Below, piece after piece: positions 25,231 through 34,837 of a DNA stretch of 42,979 nt. This DNA comes from Oceanibaculum indicum P24 (GTDB lineage Bacteria > Pseudomonadota > Alphaproteobacteria > Oceanibaculales > Oceanibaculaceae): NCBI RefSeq assembly GCF_000299935.1, contig NZ_AMRL01000029.1, forward strand, positions 1 to 42,979. The letters are read 5' to 3'. The notes beneath the pieces are model-generated. The model was given only the letters and a program-made list of their open reading frames with translations. It did not search any database and was not told the origin of the DNA. How positions within the stretch are numbered: the first letter of the stretch is position 1; every line of letters begins with the position of its first letter. A program made the translations under genes and the position numbers.

Positions 25231-26013
25231 TTATTCTTTCAACAGATCAGCGGGCAGCGTGTTGATCTCCGCCAGCAGCGCAGCAAGGCGCTCCGCCGCA
25301 AGCTCGACGATGAGCCTCCCCTTCTCCGCATCGGCCAGCGCGGCATTGCCAATGGCACCGCTGGCGTTCAGATCCTGCGTCATCCAGGCAAAGCCGGCCT
25401 TTTCAACCAGCGGATGGGAGACAGCCAGATCGCGGTAGCGCGAGGGGAAATCGGCCAGAAGCTCGCGGCGCACCTTATTGGGGTGCAGATGCAGCATCAT
25501 CGAGGTCTCGACCGCCCCGCCATGAATGCCATAGGCCAGCTCATCCTCCGGAAACAGCCCATCGGGCAGACCCAGATCGAACCAGCTGCGCCCGACCGTC
25601 AGCATCGACAACCGCACGCGCAGATCGACCGCGACGATATCCACGATCTGCGGCTGACCGCCATGCGAATTGAAGATCACCAGCTTGCGGATGCCGGCCC
25701 GACGCACCGATTCCGCGATTTCCGTCCAGCTGCGGATCAGCCCTTCGGCGGAGTGGGTCAACGTACCGGGAAAGGCCTGATGCTCGTTGCTCTTGCCGAT
25801 TTCCTGCATCGGCAGGGCCAGCACTGGCAGATCGTCCGGCACAAGCGCCAGTGCCCGCGCCAGGATGCCGGCATTCAGATCGGCATCGACCGACAGCGGC
25901 AAATGCGGGCCATGCTGCTCGATGGCCGCCACCGGCAGCACGGCAATGGCCCGCGCTGTATCGAGTGCGGCGATATCAGCGGTAGAGAGATCGCGCCAGT
26001 AACGGCCAGCCAT
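25231..26013 (-). CDS. Creatininase family amidohydrolase
   Basis: A 260-residue metal-dependent amidohydrolase of the creatininase family (creatininase, mycofactocin MftE, FAPy deformylase relatives). Metal and catalytic motifs are VAAIEQHGPHLPLSVDAD at the N-terminus, IGKSNEHQAFPGTL, VIFNSHGGQPQIVDIVAVDLR and AYGIHGGAVETSMMLHLHP. The substrate is probably a cyclic or linear amide but cannot be named. Its ATG overlaps the stop of the SbtB-like gene (TGATG at 26011-26015), which suggests translational coupling. It follows the permease and PII genes and precedes paaG in one minus-strand run. Confidence 0.92.
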   Translation of the reverse strand: MAGRYWRDLSTADIAALDTARAIAVLPVAAIEQHGPHLPLSVDADLNAGILARALALVPDDLPVLALPMQEIGKSNEHQAFPGTLTHSAEGLIRSWTEIAESVRRAGIRKLVIFNSHGGQPQIVDIVAVDLRVRLSMLTVGRSWFDLGLPDGLFPEDELAYGIHGGAVETSMMLHLHPNKVRRELLADFPSRYRDLAVSHPLVEKAGFAWMTQDLNASGAIGNAALADAEKGRLIVELAAERLAALLAEINTLPADLLKE

Positions 26014-26333
26014 CAGAAATGCTCGTCCCGGACGACCTCGACATCCGACATATAGACGATGCCGACATAATCCTTCAGCAGCCCCTGAGACTGGGCGAGG
26101 ATGGCGCGGGCGATCTCCTCCGTCGTCACCACCACGATCATCACATTGTCGAACACCTGCACCACATCGGCACCGCCGCGCATCCCACGCCGTCCCTTGC
26201 CGCCAAGATTGGGCACCACCGTATAGCCGGTCGCCCCCTGCTCCGTGATCATGCGCAGGATGCGGGGCGCGCGCGCCACCTCGACCACGATCTCCACCTT
26301 CTTTTTCTTATGGGTCTGCAGCTCGTCGGTCAT
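26013..26333 (-). CDS. PII-like signalling protein, SbtB type (DUF3240/P-II family)
   Basis: A 106-residue protein with the PII ferredoxin-like fold: KKVEIVVEVARAPRILRMITEQGATGYTVVPNLGGKGRRG, then MRGGADVVQVFDNVMIVVVTTEEIARAILAQSQGLLKDYVGIVYMSDVEVV. This pattern resembles SbtB, the adenylate-sensing partner that binds and inhibits the bicarbonate permease SbtA. The T-loop-like GGKGRRG region is present. The C-terminal redox loop with cysteines found in cyanobacterial SbtB is absent here, so control by adenine nucleotides alone is likely. It lies 13 bp after the SbtA-type gene and overlaps the creatininase gene. The start at 26333 is the ATG at the family N-terminus. Confidence 0.87.
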   Translation of the reverse strand: MTDELQTHKKKKVEIVVEVARAPRILRMITEQGATGYTVVPNLGGKGRRGMRGGADVVQVFDNVMIVVVTTEEIARAILAQSQGLLKDYVGIVYMSDVEVVRDEHF

Positions 26334-26346
26334 GGCGGCCTTCGCG

Positions 26347-27348
26347 TCAGAGGATCGCGCGGGCGAGCGCCGCATAGAGCGGCAGGCCGGCGATCAGGTT
26401 GAAGGGGAACGTCACCCCCAGTGACAGGGTAACATAGAGCGCCGGGTCGGCCTGCGGCAGGGCAAGGCGCATCGCCGCCGGCACTGCGATGTAGGAAGCG
26501 CTGGCCGCCAGCGTAGCCAGCAAGGTGCCGCCGCCGACCGACAGGCCGAGCGCCCAGGCGACGGCAAGGCCGAGGCTGGCGCCGATCAGCGGCATATAGA
26601 GGCCGAAGGCGATGAGGCGTGGCCGCAGCATCTGGAAGCCGGACACCCGGCGCGAGACCAGCAGCCCCATCTCCAGCAGGAACAGGCAGAGCACGCCCTT
26701 GAACGGCGTCTCGAAGAAGGGCTGCACGGCGGCATAGCCCTCGCTGCCGCTCACCCAGCCGATGACGAACCCGCCGACCAGCAGCATGACCGAGCCGTTC
26801 GCCAGTACCTCGCGCAGCAGCTCGCGGCGGTCGCCGCCATCCGCCGCCATCGCACCGCCTTCCAGCGCCAAGGCGCGGCCGGCCAGCAGCAGCCCGGCGA
26901 TGATCGCCGGCGTCTCCATGACCGCCAGCATGGCGACCAGATAGCCCTCATAGCCGGTACCGTCGCGCGCCAGCATCTGCGTCGCCGCGACGAAGGTGAC
27001 GACACTGACCGAGCCATAATGCGCCGCCACGGCGGCCGCATTCACCCGATCCGCCCCGGCGAGGCGGCGCAGCAGCGGATAGGCGATGTAGGGCATGCCG
27101 AAACTGAGGGCGAGCGCCGCCAGCAGTGCCGGCAGGATGGCAAGACCAAGGCCGGCATGGCCCATCTCCACCCCGCCCTTCAGCCCGATCGCGAACATCA
27201 GGTAGATGGCAATGGCCTTGCCCACGACCTCCGGCATATCGAGGTCGGATTTCACGAGGCCGGCCACCAGCCCGAGCACGAAGCTCAGCACCAGCGGCGA
27301 GAGAAGATTGCCGAGAGCGGCATCGATCAGCGAGTCCATGACCGCCAT
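26347..27348 (-). CDS. SbtA-type sodium-dependent bicarbonate permease family protein
   Basis: About 333 residues with some ten membrane helices, matching the DUF897/SbtA family. SbtA takes up bicarbonate with sodium. Visible family segments are LLSPLVLSFVLGLVAGLVKSDL at the start, KAIAIYLMFAIGLKGGVEM, AHYGSVSVVTFVAATQML, MLAVMETPAIIAGLLL, PFFETPFKGVLCLFLLEMGL, and the closing AASASYIAVPAAMRLALPQADPALYVTLSLGVTFPFNL. The start is not fixed: ATG at 27348 or at 27339; a TTG at 27360 is less likely. No carboxysome, RuBisCO or carbonic anhydrase gene is nearby, so in this probable heterotroph it may feed carboxylases or carry another small anion. Confidence 0.9.
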   Translation of the reverse strand: MAVMDSLIDAALGNLLSPLVLSFVLGLVAGLVKSDLDMPEVVGKAIAIYLMFAIGLKGGVEMGHAGLGLAILPALLAALALSFGMPYIAYPLLRRLAGADRVNAAAVAAHYGSVSVVTFVAATQMLARDGTGYEGYLVAMLAVMETPAIIAGLLLAGRALALEGGAMAADGGDRRELLREVLANGSVMLLVGGFVIGWVSGSEGYAAVQPFFETPFKGVLCLFLLEMGLLVSRRVSGFQMLRPRLIAFGLYMPLIGASLGLAVAWALGLSVGGGTLLATLAASASYIAVPAAMRLALPQADPALYVTLSLGVTFPFNLIAGLPLYAALARAIL

Positions 27349-27396
27349 AGCTGCCGTCAAGCCGCCGCCGAATCAAGCCGTTTCAATATGAAGCGC

Positions 27397-27705
27397 TCAG
27401 GCAGCGGGACGACCGAGGACGCGCCCTGGCTGCCAGCCCTCCGCCGCCTGATCGGCATCATAGGCATCCACTGCCGTTTGCAGGTTCAGCCAGAAGCGTG
27501 TCGTCGTCCCCAGCGACTTGGCAAGCCGCGCCGCCATTTCGGGCGTCACTCGCACATGCCCGTTCACCAACAGACTTATCTGCTTGCGGCTGGCACCCAG
27601 CGTTTCGGCCAGGTCCGTCACGGAAACACCGCGCGGCACCAGATAATGCTCCCGCAGTATCTCACCCGGCGCGGTCGGACGGCGATGGCGTTGCAAACCG
27701 GTCAT
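27397..27705 (-). CDS. higA: HigA family antitoxin, addiction module
   Basis: A 102-residue helix-turn-helix antitoxin of the HigA/VapI group. The start RPTAPGEILREHYLVPRGVS is followed by LAETLGASRKQISLLVNGHVRVTPEMAARLAKSLGTTTRFWLNLQTAVD, which is the typical HTH plus C-terminal helix. It should neutralise HigB and repress the operon. Its ATG overlaps the higB stop (TGATG at 27703-27707). The next gene downstream on the same strand is the SbtA-type permease, 48 bp away. Confidence 0.93.
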   Translation of the reverse strand: MTGLQRHRRPTAPGEILREHYLVPRGVSVTDLAETLGASRKQISLLVNGHVRVTPEMAARLAKSLGTTTRFWLNLQTAVDAYDADQAAEGWQPGRVLGRPAA

Positions 27706-27989
27706 CAATGGTAATCCTCCAGATCGATCACCTCGACATCCTTGCCGTCGAAAGTGAAGGTGATGCACCAGTTGCCGGAAACATGCATCGAATACTGCCC
27801 CCGGCGGCTGCCTTGCAAGGGGTGGAAATCTTTCACGCCCTCGCAGTCGGCAAGGTCAGCTACCGCATCAAGATGGTCGAGTATGAGCAGCGCATTGCGC
27901 TGGAGATCGCGACCGACACGCGCACTCCGTCCGGTCTCGAAAAGCTCACGCAGCCCCTTGTGGCGGATGCGGGAAATTGCCAAGCGCAC
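27705..27989 (-). CDS. higB: HigB/RelE-ParE superfamily toxin
   Basis: A 94-residue toxin of the RelE/HigB fold, which as a family cleaves mRNA on the ribosome. Recognisable parts are GLRELFETGRSARV near the start, the ILDHLDAVADLADCEG segment, the FHPLQGSRRGQYSMHVSGNWCITFTFDG strand-turn-strand block and the C-terminal VIDLEDYH. The start is a GTG at 27989; an in-frame TAA lies just upstream, and no ATG is available. The order toxin then antitoxin is the usual one for HigBA. The operator candidate at 27998-28014 sits directly upstream. Confidence 0.92.
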   Translation of the reverse strand: MRLAISRIRHKGLRELFETGRSARVGRDLQRNALLILDHLDAVADLADCEGVKDFHPLQGSRRGQYSMHVSGNWCITFTFDGKDVEVIDLEDYH

Positions 27990-27997
27990 CTCATAGC

Positions 27998-28014
27998 GTT
28001 ACCTGTATGGTAAC
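27998..28014. promoter_or_regulatory. Palindromic operator candidate of higBA
   Basis: GTTACC (27998-28003) and GGTAAC (28009-28014) form a perfect 6-bp inverted repeat with spacer TGTAT. It lies 8 bp before the GTG start of higB. The location and symmetry suit repression by the HTH antitoxin HigA. The liv permease gene ends 27 bp away upstream, so it also marks the border between the liv operon and this module. Confidence 0.6.
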
Positions 28015-28041
28015 AAACTGGCGTGATGAGCGCAATAAGCC

Positions 28042-29037
28042 TCACTCCGCCGGGGCGGGCTTTGCCGGCCGGCTCGCCTCGCCGCGTTTCTCCAGCCGTT
28101 CCAGCAGCGCGCCCAGGATGCCCTTCGGCATGAAGATGATGAACAGCACCAGCAGCAGACCGTAGATCGTACCGTCCAGCCCGTGCACATCATGGCCGAC
28201 CAGGATGCGCAGCGATTCCGCCAGCAGCAGTGTGAAGACCGCCCCCACCGTAGGGCCAAGCTGCACATACATGCCGCCGGCGATGACCGCGAACACGATC
28301 TGCAGGCTGATGGCGATGCCCGACATGGTCTCCGGGTTGATATAGAGCTGGTACTGCGCGTAGAGCACACCGCCCAGCGCGGTCAGCATGGCGCTCAGCA
28401 CCGTGATGGTCAGCTTGGTGCGGGTCACATTCATGCCGAGCGAGGCCGACGCATCCTCCTCCTCGGAGATCGCTTCCAGCGCATAGCGCGCCATCGACCG
28501 GTCCACCAGCTTCCACACCCACAGGCCGAACAGCCAGACCGCCAGCGCGATGTAGAAGAAGGTTTCCTTGTCGGAGAATTGCAGCGCCATCAGTGAATTG
28601 GGCGTGTCTGCCGAGCGCGGTGTGATGCCCAGCGAGCCGCCCGTGGTGTCGCGCAGCGCCACGATGGTCAGGCGTACCACCTCACTCAAGGCCAGCGTCA
28701 CCAGCGCGAAATAATGGCCGACGATGCGGAAGCGGAAGCAGGGATAACCGATCAGCACCGCCACGATGCCGGCGAACACCATGGCGATGGGAATGCCGAT
28801 CCAGGGCGACAGGCCGGCATCGTTCCACAGCAGCGTCACCGTATAGGCACCGATGCCCAGGAAAGCACCATGGCCCAGTGACACCAGCCCGAACCGGCCC
28901 ATCAGCGACCAGCTGGTATAGATGAAGCCCCAGATCAGGATGGTGATCAGCAGATGCAGATAGTAATTGCCGAGCCCGAGGAACGGGATGACGGCAAGCA
29001 CCGCGACGGCGATCAGCCAAGGCAACATACGCGGCAT
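28042..29037 (-). CDS. livM: Branched-chain amino-acid-type ABC transporter permease, LivM
   Basis: A 331-residue inner-membrane permease of the LivM family, with about nine to ten helices. Typical sequences are YYLHLLITILIWGFIYTSWSLMGRFGLVSLGHGAFLGIGAY, GLSPWIGIPIAMVFAGIVAVLIGYPCFRFRIVGHYFALVTLA, the coupling EAA-like loop around YALEAISEEEDASASLGMNVTRTKLTITVLSA, and GTVGAVFTLLLAESLRIL-like end segments. A charged C-terminal tail follows. It is the last gene of the importer operon, starting 1 bp after the LivH stop. The transported substrate is not certain; family members carry branched-chain amino acids, urea, amides or aromatic acids. Confidence 0.92.
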   Translation of the reverse strand: MPRMLPWLIAVAVLAVIPFLGLGNYYLHLLITILIWGFIYTSWSLMGRFGLVSLGHGAFLGIGAYTVTLLWNDAGLSPWIGIPIAMVFAGIVAVLIGYPCFRFRIVGHYFALVTLALSEVVRLTIVALRDTTGGSLGITPRSADTPNSLMALQFSDKETFFYIALAVWLFGLWVWKLVDRSMARYALEAISEEEDASASLGMNVTRTKLTITVLSAMLTALGGVLYAQYQLYINPETMSGIAISLQIVFAVIAGGMYVQLGPTVGAVFTLLLAESLRILVGHDVHGLDGTIYGLLLVLFIIFMPKGILGALLERLEKRGEASRPAKPAPAE

Positions 29038-29038
29038 C

Positions 29039-29908
29039 TCAGCGCCTCCTCGACAGGATGCCTTGCGGCTTCAGGAACATCATCAGGATGAAGAAGGCGA
29101 AGGCGATCACATAGCCCCACTCGATGGCGAAGAAGAAACCGCCGATGGAGATGAACTGGCTGAAGATGAAGGCCGCAACGAAGCCGCCGATCATGTTACC
29201 GAGCCCGCCCATGACACAGATCATGAAGGTGATCGGCCCGAAGCTGAGGCCGATGGCCGGATGCACGTCATATTGCAGCACCAGCAGGCAGGCCGACAGG
29301 CCGGCAAGCCCGCCGCCGATGGCCGAGGTCATCAGATAGACGCGCTGAGGGTTCACCCCCATCAGCGGCATGATCTCGCGGTCCTGGCTGATGGCGCGGA
29401 TCGCCGTGCCGATATAGGTGCGCGTCAGGAACAAATAGAGCGCCACCATCCCGGCCAGCGCGGTGACGAAGGCCAGCACGCGGGCAAAGCTGAAATACAT
29501 GTCGGCGAATTCCAGCACCGGCAGGCGCAGCCCGATATTGCGGAACTCCACGCCGAACACCAGCGTCGCCAGCGCCTGCAGGAAGAACAGCACGCCACCG
29601 GTCACCAACAGCTGGTTGATCGGCGCCGCCCCCAGGATCGGCCTTATGACAAGGTAATGCAGCAGGGCGCCGGCGGCGGCCACAATGACGATGCCCGCCA
29701 GGAAGGCCGGCACGATCGGCACGCCGTAAAAGGCGAACAGCCAGTAGACCGTGTACATGCCGATCATCACCAGCTCGGCATAGCAGATCCAGACCACGTC
29801 GATGACACCGAAGACGAGGTTCAGGCCCAGCGCCAGCAGCGCCAGCACCCCGCCCAGCAGAATGCCGTTCAGGATCGCTTCCAGAAGGAAGATATCGAAG
29901 ATTTCCAT
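29039..29908 (-). CDS. livH: Branched-chain amino-acid-type ABC transporter permease, LivH
   Basis: A 289-residue inner-membrane permease of the LivH family. Family marks are LLEAILNGILLGGVLALLALGLNLVFGVIDVVW at the start, FAFYGVPIVPAFLAGI, the coupling loop TRTYIGTAIRAISQDREIMPLMGVNPQRVY, and GLSFGPITFMICVMGGLGNMIGGFVAAFI near the end. It forms the membrane channel together with LivM, powered by LivG and LivF. It lies 15 bp after the LivF gene and overlaps the minus-strand reading of LivM by almost nothing (1-bp gap). Confidence 0.93.
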   Translation of the reverse strand: MEIFDIFLLEAILNGILLGGVLALLALGLNLVFGVIDVVWICYAELVMIGMYTVYWLFAFYGVPIVPAFLAGIVIVAAAGALLHYLVIRPILGAAPINQLLVTGGVLFFLQALATLVFGVEFRNIGLRLPVLEFADMYFSFARVLAFVTALAGMVALYLFLTRTYIGTAIRAISQDREIMPLMGVNPQRVYLMTSAIGGGLAGLSACLLVLQYDVHPAIGLSFGPITFMICVMGGLGNMIGGFVAAFIFSQFISIGGFFFAIEWGYVIAFAFFILMMFLKPQGILSRRR

Positions 29909-29923
29909 GTCCCCTGCTTCCCC

Positions 29924-30620
<697 letters not shown>

Positions 30621-30628
<8 letters not shown>

Positions 30629-31376
30629 GGGCCTCTCCCGTCTCCGCGATCTCGACCCGCTCGGAGCCGAGATAGACCTCCACCACCCTTGGGTCGCTGG
30701 CGACCTCGCGCGGCAGGCCCTCCGATATCTTCTCGCCGTGGTCGAGCACCATCACCCGGTCCACGACGCGCATCAGCACGCCCATGATGTGTTCCACCCA
30801 GATAATGGTGATGTTCTTCTCGCGCCGGATCATGCTCAGCATGTCGGCAGCCTGGTCCATCTCCTGCTCATCGAGGCCGCCCAGGCTCTCGTCGGCCAGC
30901 AGCAACTTCGGCTGGGTGGCCAGCGCGCGGGCCAGCTCCAGCTTCTTCAAGCCGGCCGCCCCCAGCCCGTCAACCGAGGCCTTCGCATCGGTCGGCAGGT
31001 TCACCAGGCCCAGCGCTTCCTCTGCCTGGGCCCAGGCCTGCTGCCGCGAGACCCGGCCGTTCTGGCCGTAATAGGCGGCGACAGCCACATTCTCCAGGAT
31101 CGACAGCCGCTTGAAGGGCCGCGGTATCTGGAAGGTGCGGCCGATACCCAGATGGCAGACATCCATCGGCCGCTGGCCGCCAATCTCCTGCCCCAGGAAG
31201 CTGATGCTGCCTTCCGTCGGGGCCAGCGTGCCGGCGATCAGGTTGAAGGTCGTGCTCTTGCCGGAGCCATTGGGGCCGATCAGCCCCAATATCTCGCCCT
31301 GCTCCAGACTGAAGGACACATGGTCAACGGCGGTGAAACCACCGAACCGCTTGGTCAGGTTAGATACGGTCAGCAT
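30621..31376 (-). CDS. livG: ABC transporter ATP-binding protein, LivG
   Basis: A 251-residue ATPase of the LivG family. Walker A is IGPNGSGKSTTFNLIAG, with the Q-loop around LGIGRTFQIPRPFKRLSILENVAVAAYYG, signature around GLGAAGLKKLELARALATQPKLLLADESLGGLDEQE (non-canonical signature, typical of some LivG) and IIWVEHIMGVLMRVVDRVMVLDHGEKI as the H-loop region. It follows the binding-protein gene by 61 bp and overlaps livF. Confidence 0.94.
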
Positions 31377-31437
31377 GAATCATCCGCCGTTGCCACGGAA
31401 ATCCGAACTCTGGTGAAGGGCAGGGCCGTCCGCACCC

Positions 31438-32736
31438 TCAGCGGGCGTAGACGTGGCCCTTCGGCAACGGCAGCACCGGATCGACCGTCTTGATAGCCGC
31501 CGGCCAGACCACCTTGGTGTCGCCATCGATGTACTGCATGACGACCGGGCTGGACCGCTCGTTCTGACCCGCCATCTCGGTGCCCGGACCATAGAACTTC
31601 ACGCCATAGCCCTGGATCGTGCCACCGACCGGGATGTCGGTGTCGAGCGCGGCCTTGCGCAGCGCCTCCGGATCGAAGCCGCCATACTTCTTGATCGCGC
31701 GCGGCAGCACGTCGGTCAGGAAGATCCAGGTCTGGTTGAAGCCCATGGAGGTGTGCGGCGGCACCTGGTCGGCCTTGGTCTCTGCCTTGTAGCGCTTCAC
31801 CATCTCGGCGGTCACGTCGCCCAGGCCCGGCGCCAGCGTCTTCGGGTCAAGCAGCTGGGCCGCCACCGGATCGACATTGTAGATGTAGTTGGCATCGGCG
31901 CCGAAGGTCTCGCGCAGCTTGTCGATCTGGCCGTAGCCGGCACCATGACCGATCAGCGCGCCCCACTTCAGGCCGAGCTCGCGCGCCTGACGCAGGAAAA
32001 GGGTGATGTCGGGATTGTAACCGGTGTGCAGGATGACGTCCGGGCGCTCGCGGCGCAGCTTGGTGACCAGGCTGGAGAGGTCGGGTGCGGTCGCGGCATA
32101 GCCTTCCTTCAGCACGATGTTCATGCCGAGTTCCTTGCACTTCGCCTCATTGCCCGAGGCGACGCCGGCACCGTAGGGACCATCCTCATAGATGATGGCG
32201 ACGCGCACATCCTTCGGATCCTTGCCCAGCTTCGCCTTCGCATTCTCATGGGTGAAGGTGCAGGAGGCCGCGCCGAACTGGTCGGAATGGACCTGAGCGC
32301 GGAAGGCATATTGCAGGTTCTTGCCCTTGAACACGGAAGAGGCGACGCAGACATTCGCCCACATGAACTTCTTCAGCTGATCGACGCGCTGGGCCATCGG
32401 CACGCAGTGCGCGCTGGAGAACACGCCCATGATGACATCGACCTTTTCCTGCTCCAGCAGGCGGGTCATCTCGTTGATCGCCACCTCGGCCTTGGACTGC
32501 GCATCGGCGTAGGTCGCCACGATCTTGTGGCCCTCGACACCGCCGCGCTCATTGATGATGTCGATGGCCGACTTGGTGCCGATCGCGGCGGCCTGCGACC
32601 CGCCGGCCGCGAACGGGCCAGTATAGTCGAAGATCACGCCGATCTTGATGTCGGCCTGGGCCGGTGCGGCGACGAACAGCGCGGCTGCCGCTGCGGCACC
32701 CGCGCAATATGCCTTTATCCCTTTGAGCTGGGTCAT
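31438..32736 (-). CDS. Periplasmic substrate-binding protein of the Liv-type ABC importer
   Basis: A 432-residue type I (Peripla_BP_6) binding protein with a 28-residue signal peptide ending APAQA before DIKIGVIFDYTGPFAAGG. Other family segments are IDIINERGGVEGHKI, the VDVIMGVFSSAHCVPMA binding segment, VAIIYEDGPYGAGVASGNE and DVILHTGYNPDITLFLRQARELGL. It captures the ligand for the LivHMGF transporter encoded downstream; the ligand is not evident from the sequence, and amides, aliphatic or aromatic acids are all possible. The start at 32736 follows GGAGG eight bases upstream; an earlier ATG at 32763 would bypass that site. First gene of the operon. Confidence 0.93.
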   Translation of the reverse strand: MTQLKGIKAYCAGAAAAAALFVAAPAQADIKIGVIFDYTGPFAAGGSQAAAIGTKSAIDIINERGGVEGHKIVATYADAQSKAEVAINEMTRLLEQEKVDVIMGVFSSAHCVPMAQRVDQLKKFMWANVCVASSVFKGKNLQYAFRAQVHSDQFGAASCTFTHENAKAKLGKDPKDVRVAIIYEDGPYGAGVASGNEAKCKELGMNIVLKEGYAATAPDLSSLVTKLRRERPDVILHTGYNPDITLFLRQARELGLKWGALIGHGAGYGQIDKLRETFGADANYIYNVDPVAAQLLDPKTLAPGLGDVTAEMVKRYKAETKADQVPPHTSMGFNQTWIFLTDVLPRAIKKYGGFDPEALRKAALDTDIPVGGTIQGYGVKFYGPGTEMAGQNERSSPVVMQYIDGDTKVVWPAAIKTVDPVLPLPKGHVYAR

Positions 32737-32748
32737 TGTGAGTCCTCC

Positions 32749-32798
32749 CATGTTGCGACCCATTTTCGGGTTCGCTTATTTAGTTTATGCGCAACATG
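32749..32798. promoter_or_regulatory. 9-bp inverted repeat upstream of the liv-type operon
   Basis: CATGTTGCG (32749-32757) and CGCAACATG (32790-32798) are perfect inverted copies separated by 32 bp. One arm lies directly 5' of the ribosome site of the binding-protein gene (minus strand). It could be a paired operator for a dimeric regulator acting at two sites or a hairpin in the mRNA leader near the start codon. No regulator gene is adjacent. Confidence 0.45.
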
Positions 32799-32889
32799 TT
32801 CCCGGCGGCGACAAGACTTGTCAACGGCCAATACAGACGAGCGACGGCAAGATCGCCTTCCATGCGTCATAAAGCGCGTTGATCGCCTC

Positions 32890-32917
32890 TTGCCGGACAT
32901 TGGCTTTCGCCTATACT
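32890..32917 (+). promoter_or_regulatory. Promoter candidate of argG
   Basis: TTGCCG (32890-32895) and TATACT (32912-32917) are separated by 16 bp, a good sigma-70-type match. The predicted start of transcription near 32924 would leave a leader of about 44 bases before the argG ATG at 32968. Confidence 0.55.
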
Positions 32918-32967
32918 CCCGGCCCACTTCCGCATCCCCCTAATCTACGTCAGAAGGCGCGTTTCCC

Positions 32968-34179
<1,212 letters not shown>

Positions 34180-34187
34180 CCATGAAA

Positions 34188-34230
34188 GGCAGGCCCGGCA
34201 TTCTCTTACCGACGGGAAGCCGGGCCCGCC
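34188..34230 (+). terminator. Hairpin downstream of argG
   Basis: Arms GGCAGGCCCGGC (34188-34199) and GCCGGGCCCGCC (34219-34230) pair over 12 bases with one mismatch around a 19-base loop. The stem is followed by ATTTC only, so it is a weak rho-independent terminator or a transcript-stabilising stem. Confidence 0.5.
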
Positions 34231-34294
34231 ATTTCACGATGGCAGGCCGGATCGGCCAGCCATTGGATAGACGGGCTATGGGGCGCTGACACCC

Positions 34295-34837
34295 ATGTAT
34301 CGCGCCGACATCATCGATCTCAGCCATATACAGGACCCGCGCCTGGCGCGGCTTGCCGATTATTGGCAGAGCAAGCGCGGTGACAGGCCGATCCCCTACC
34401 GCGCCGATATCGACCCGGTAGATTTCCCGAGGCTGCTGCCCAATGTCTGGCTGGTGCAGTACGAGGCGGCGCCGGACCGGTTCCTCTACCGGCTGTCCGG
34501 CGAGGAAATCCGGCGGGTGCATCCCGGCATCTCCTTCGGGCGCTATATCGATGAATTCCTTTCGCCGCAGGCGCTGGCCCGCATCCAGCCCTTTTACCGC
34601 GAGGTGCTGGGCCTTGATGGCGGCGCACCGACGATCCTGCATATGCACGGCTTCGTCTATCGGATGAGCGAATACGGCCTGTCCGCGACCGGCGAAAGGC
34701 TGGTCCTGCCGCTGCTGGATGGGGAGGGCGCACCGCGCTTCATCTTCGGCGCTACGCTCTACCGTTTCGACCCCGTGCCGCGGAATGCTCCGGACGGCGA
34801 CCCGCCGGTCACCCGCACGGCGGTGCCCATAGTTTAA
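34295..34837 (+). CDS. PAS domain protein, PF07310 type (paralogue of 14639)
   Basis: A 180-residue stand-alone PAS protein of the same alphaproteobacterial family as 14639-15127: LARLADYWQSKRGDRPIPYRADIDPVDFPRLLPNVWLVQYEAAPDRFLYRLSGEE runs parallel to the other protein's start (here split by natural sequence differences). A GRYIDEFL segment and a C-terminal strand RLVLPLLDGEGAPRFIFGATLY follow. No output domain; ligand and partner unknown. Its stop codon overlaps the stop of the convergent nnrU-type gene (34834-34837). Confidence 0.83.
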   Translation: MYRADIIDLSHIQDPRLARLADYWQSKRGDRPIPYRADIDPVDFPRLLPNVWLVQYEAAPDRFLYRLSGEEIRRVHPGISFGRYIDEFLSPQALARIQPFYREVLGLDGGAPTILHMHGFVYRMSEYGLSATGERLVLPLLDGEGAPRFIFGATLYRFDPVPRNAPDGDPPVTRTAVPIV

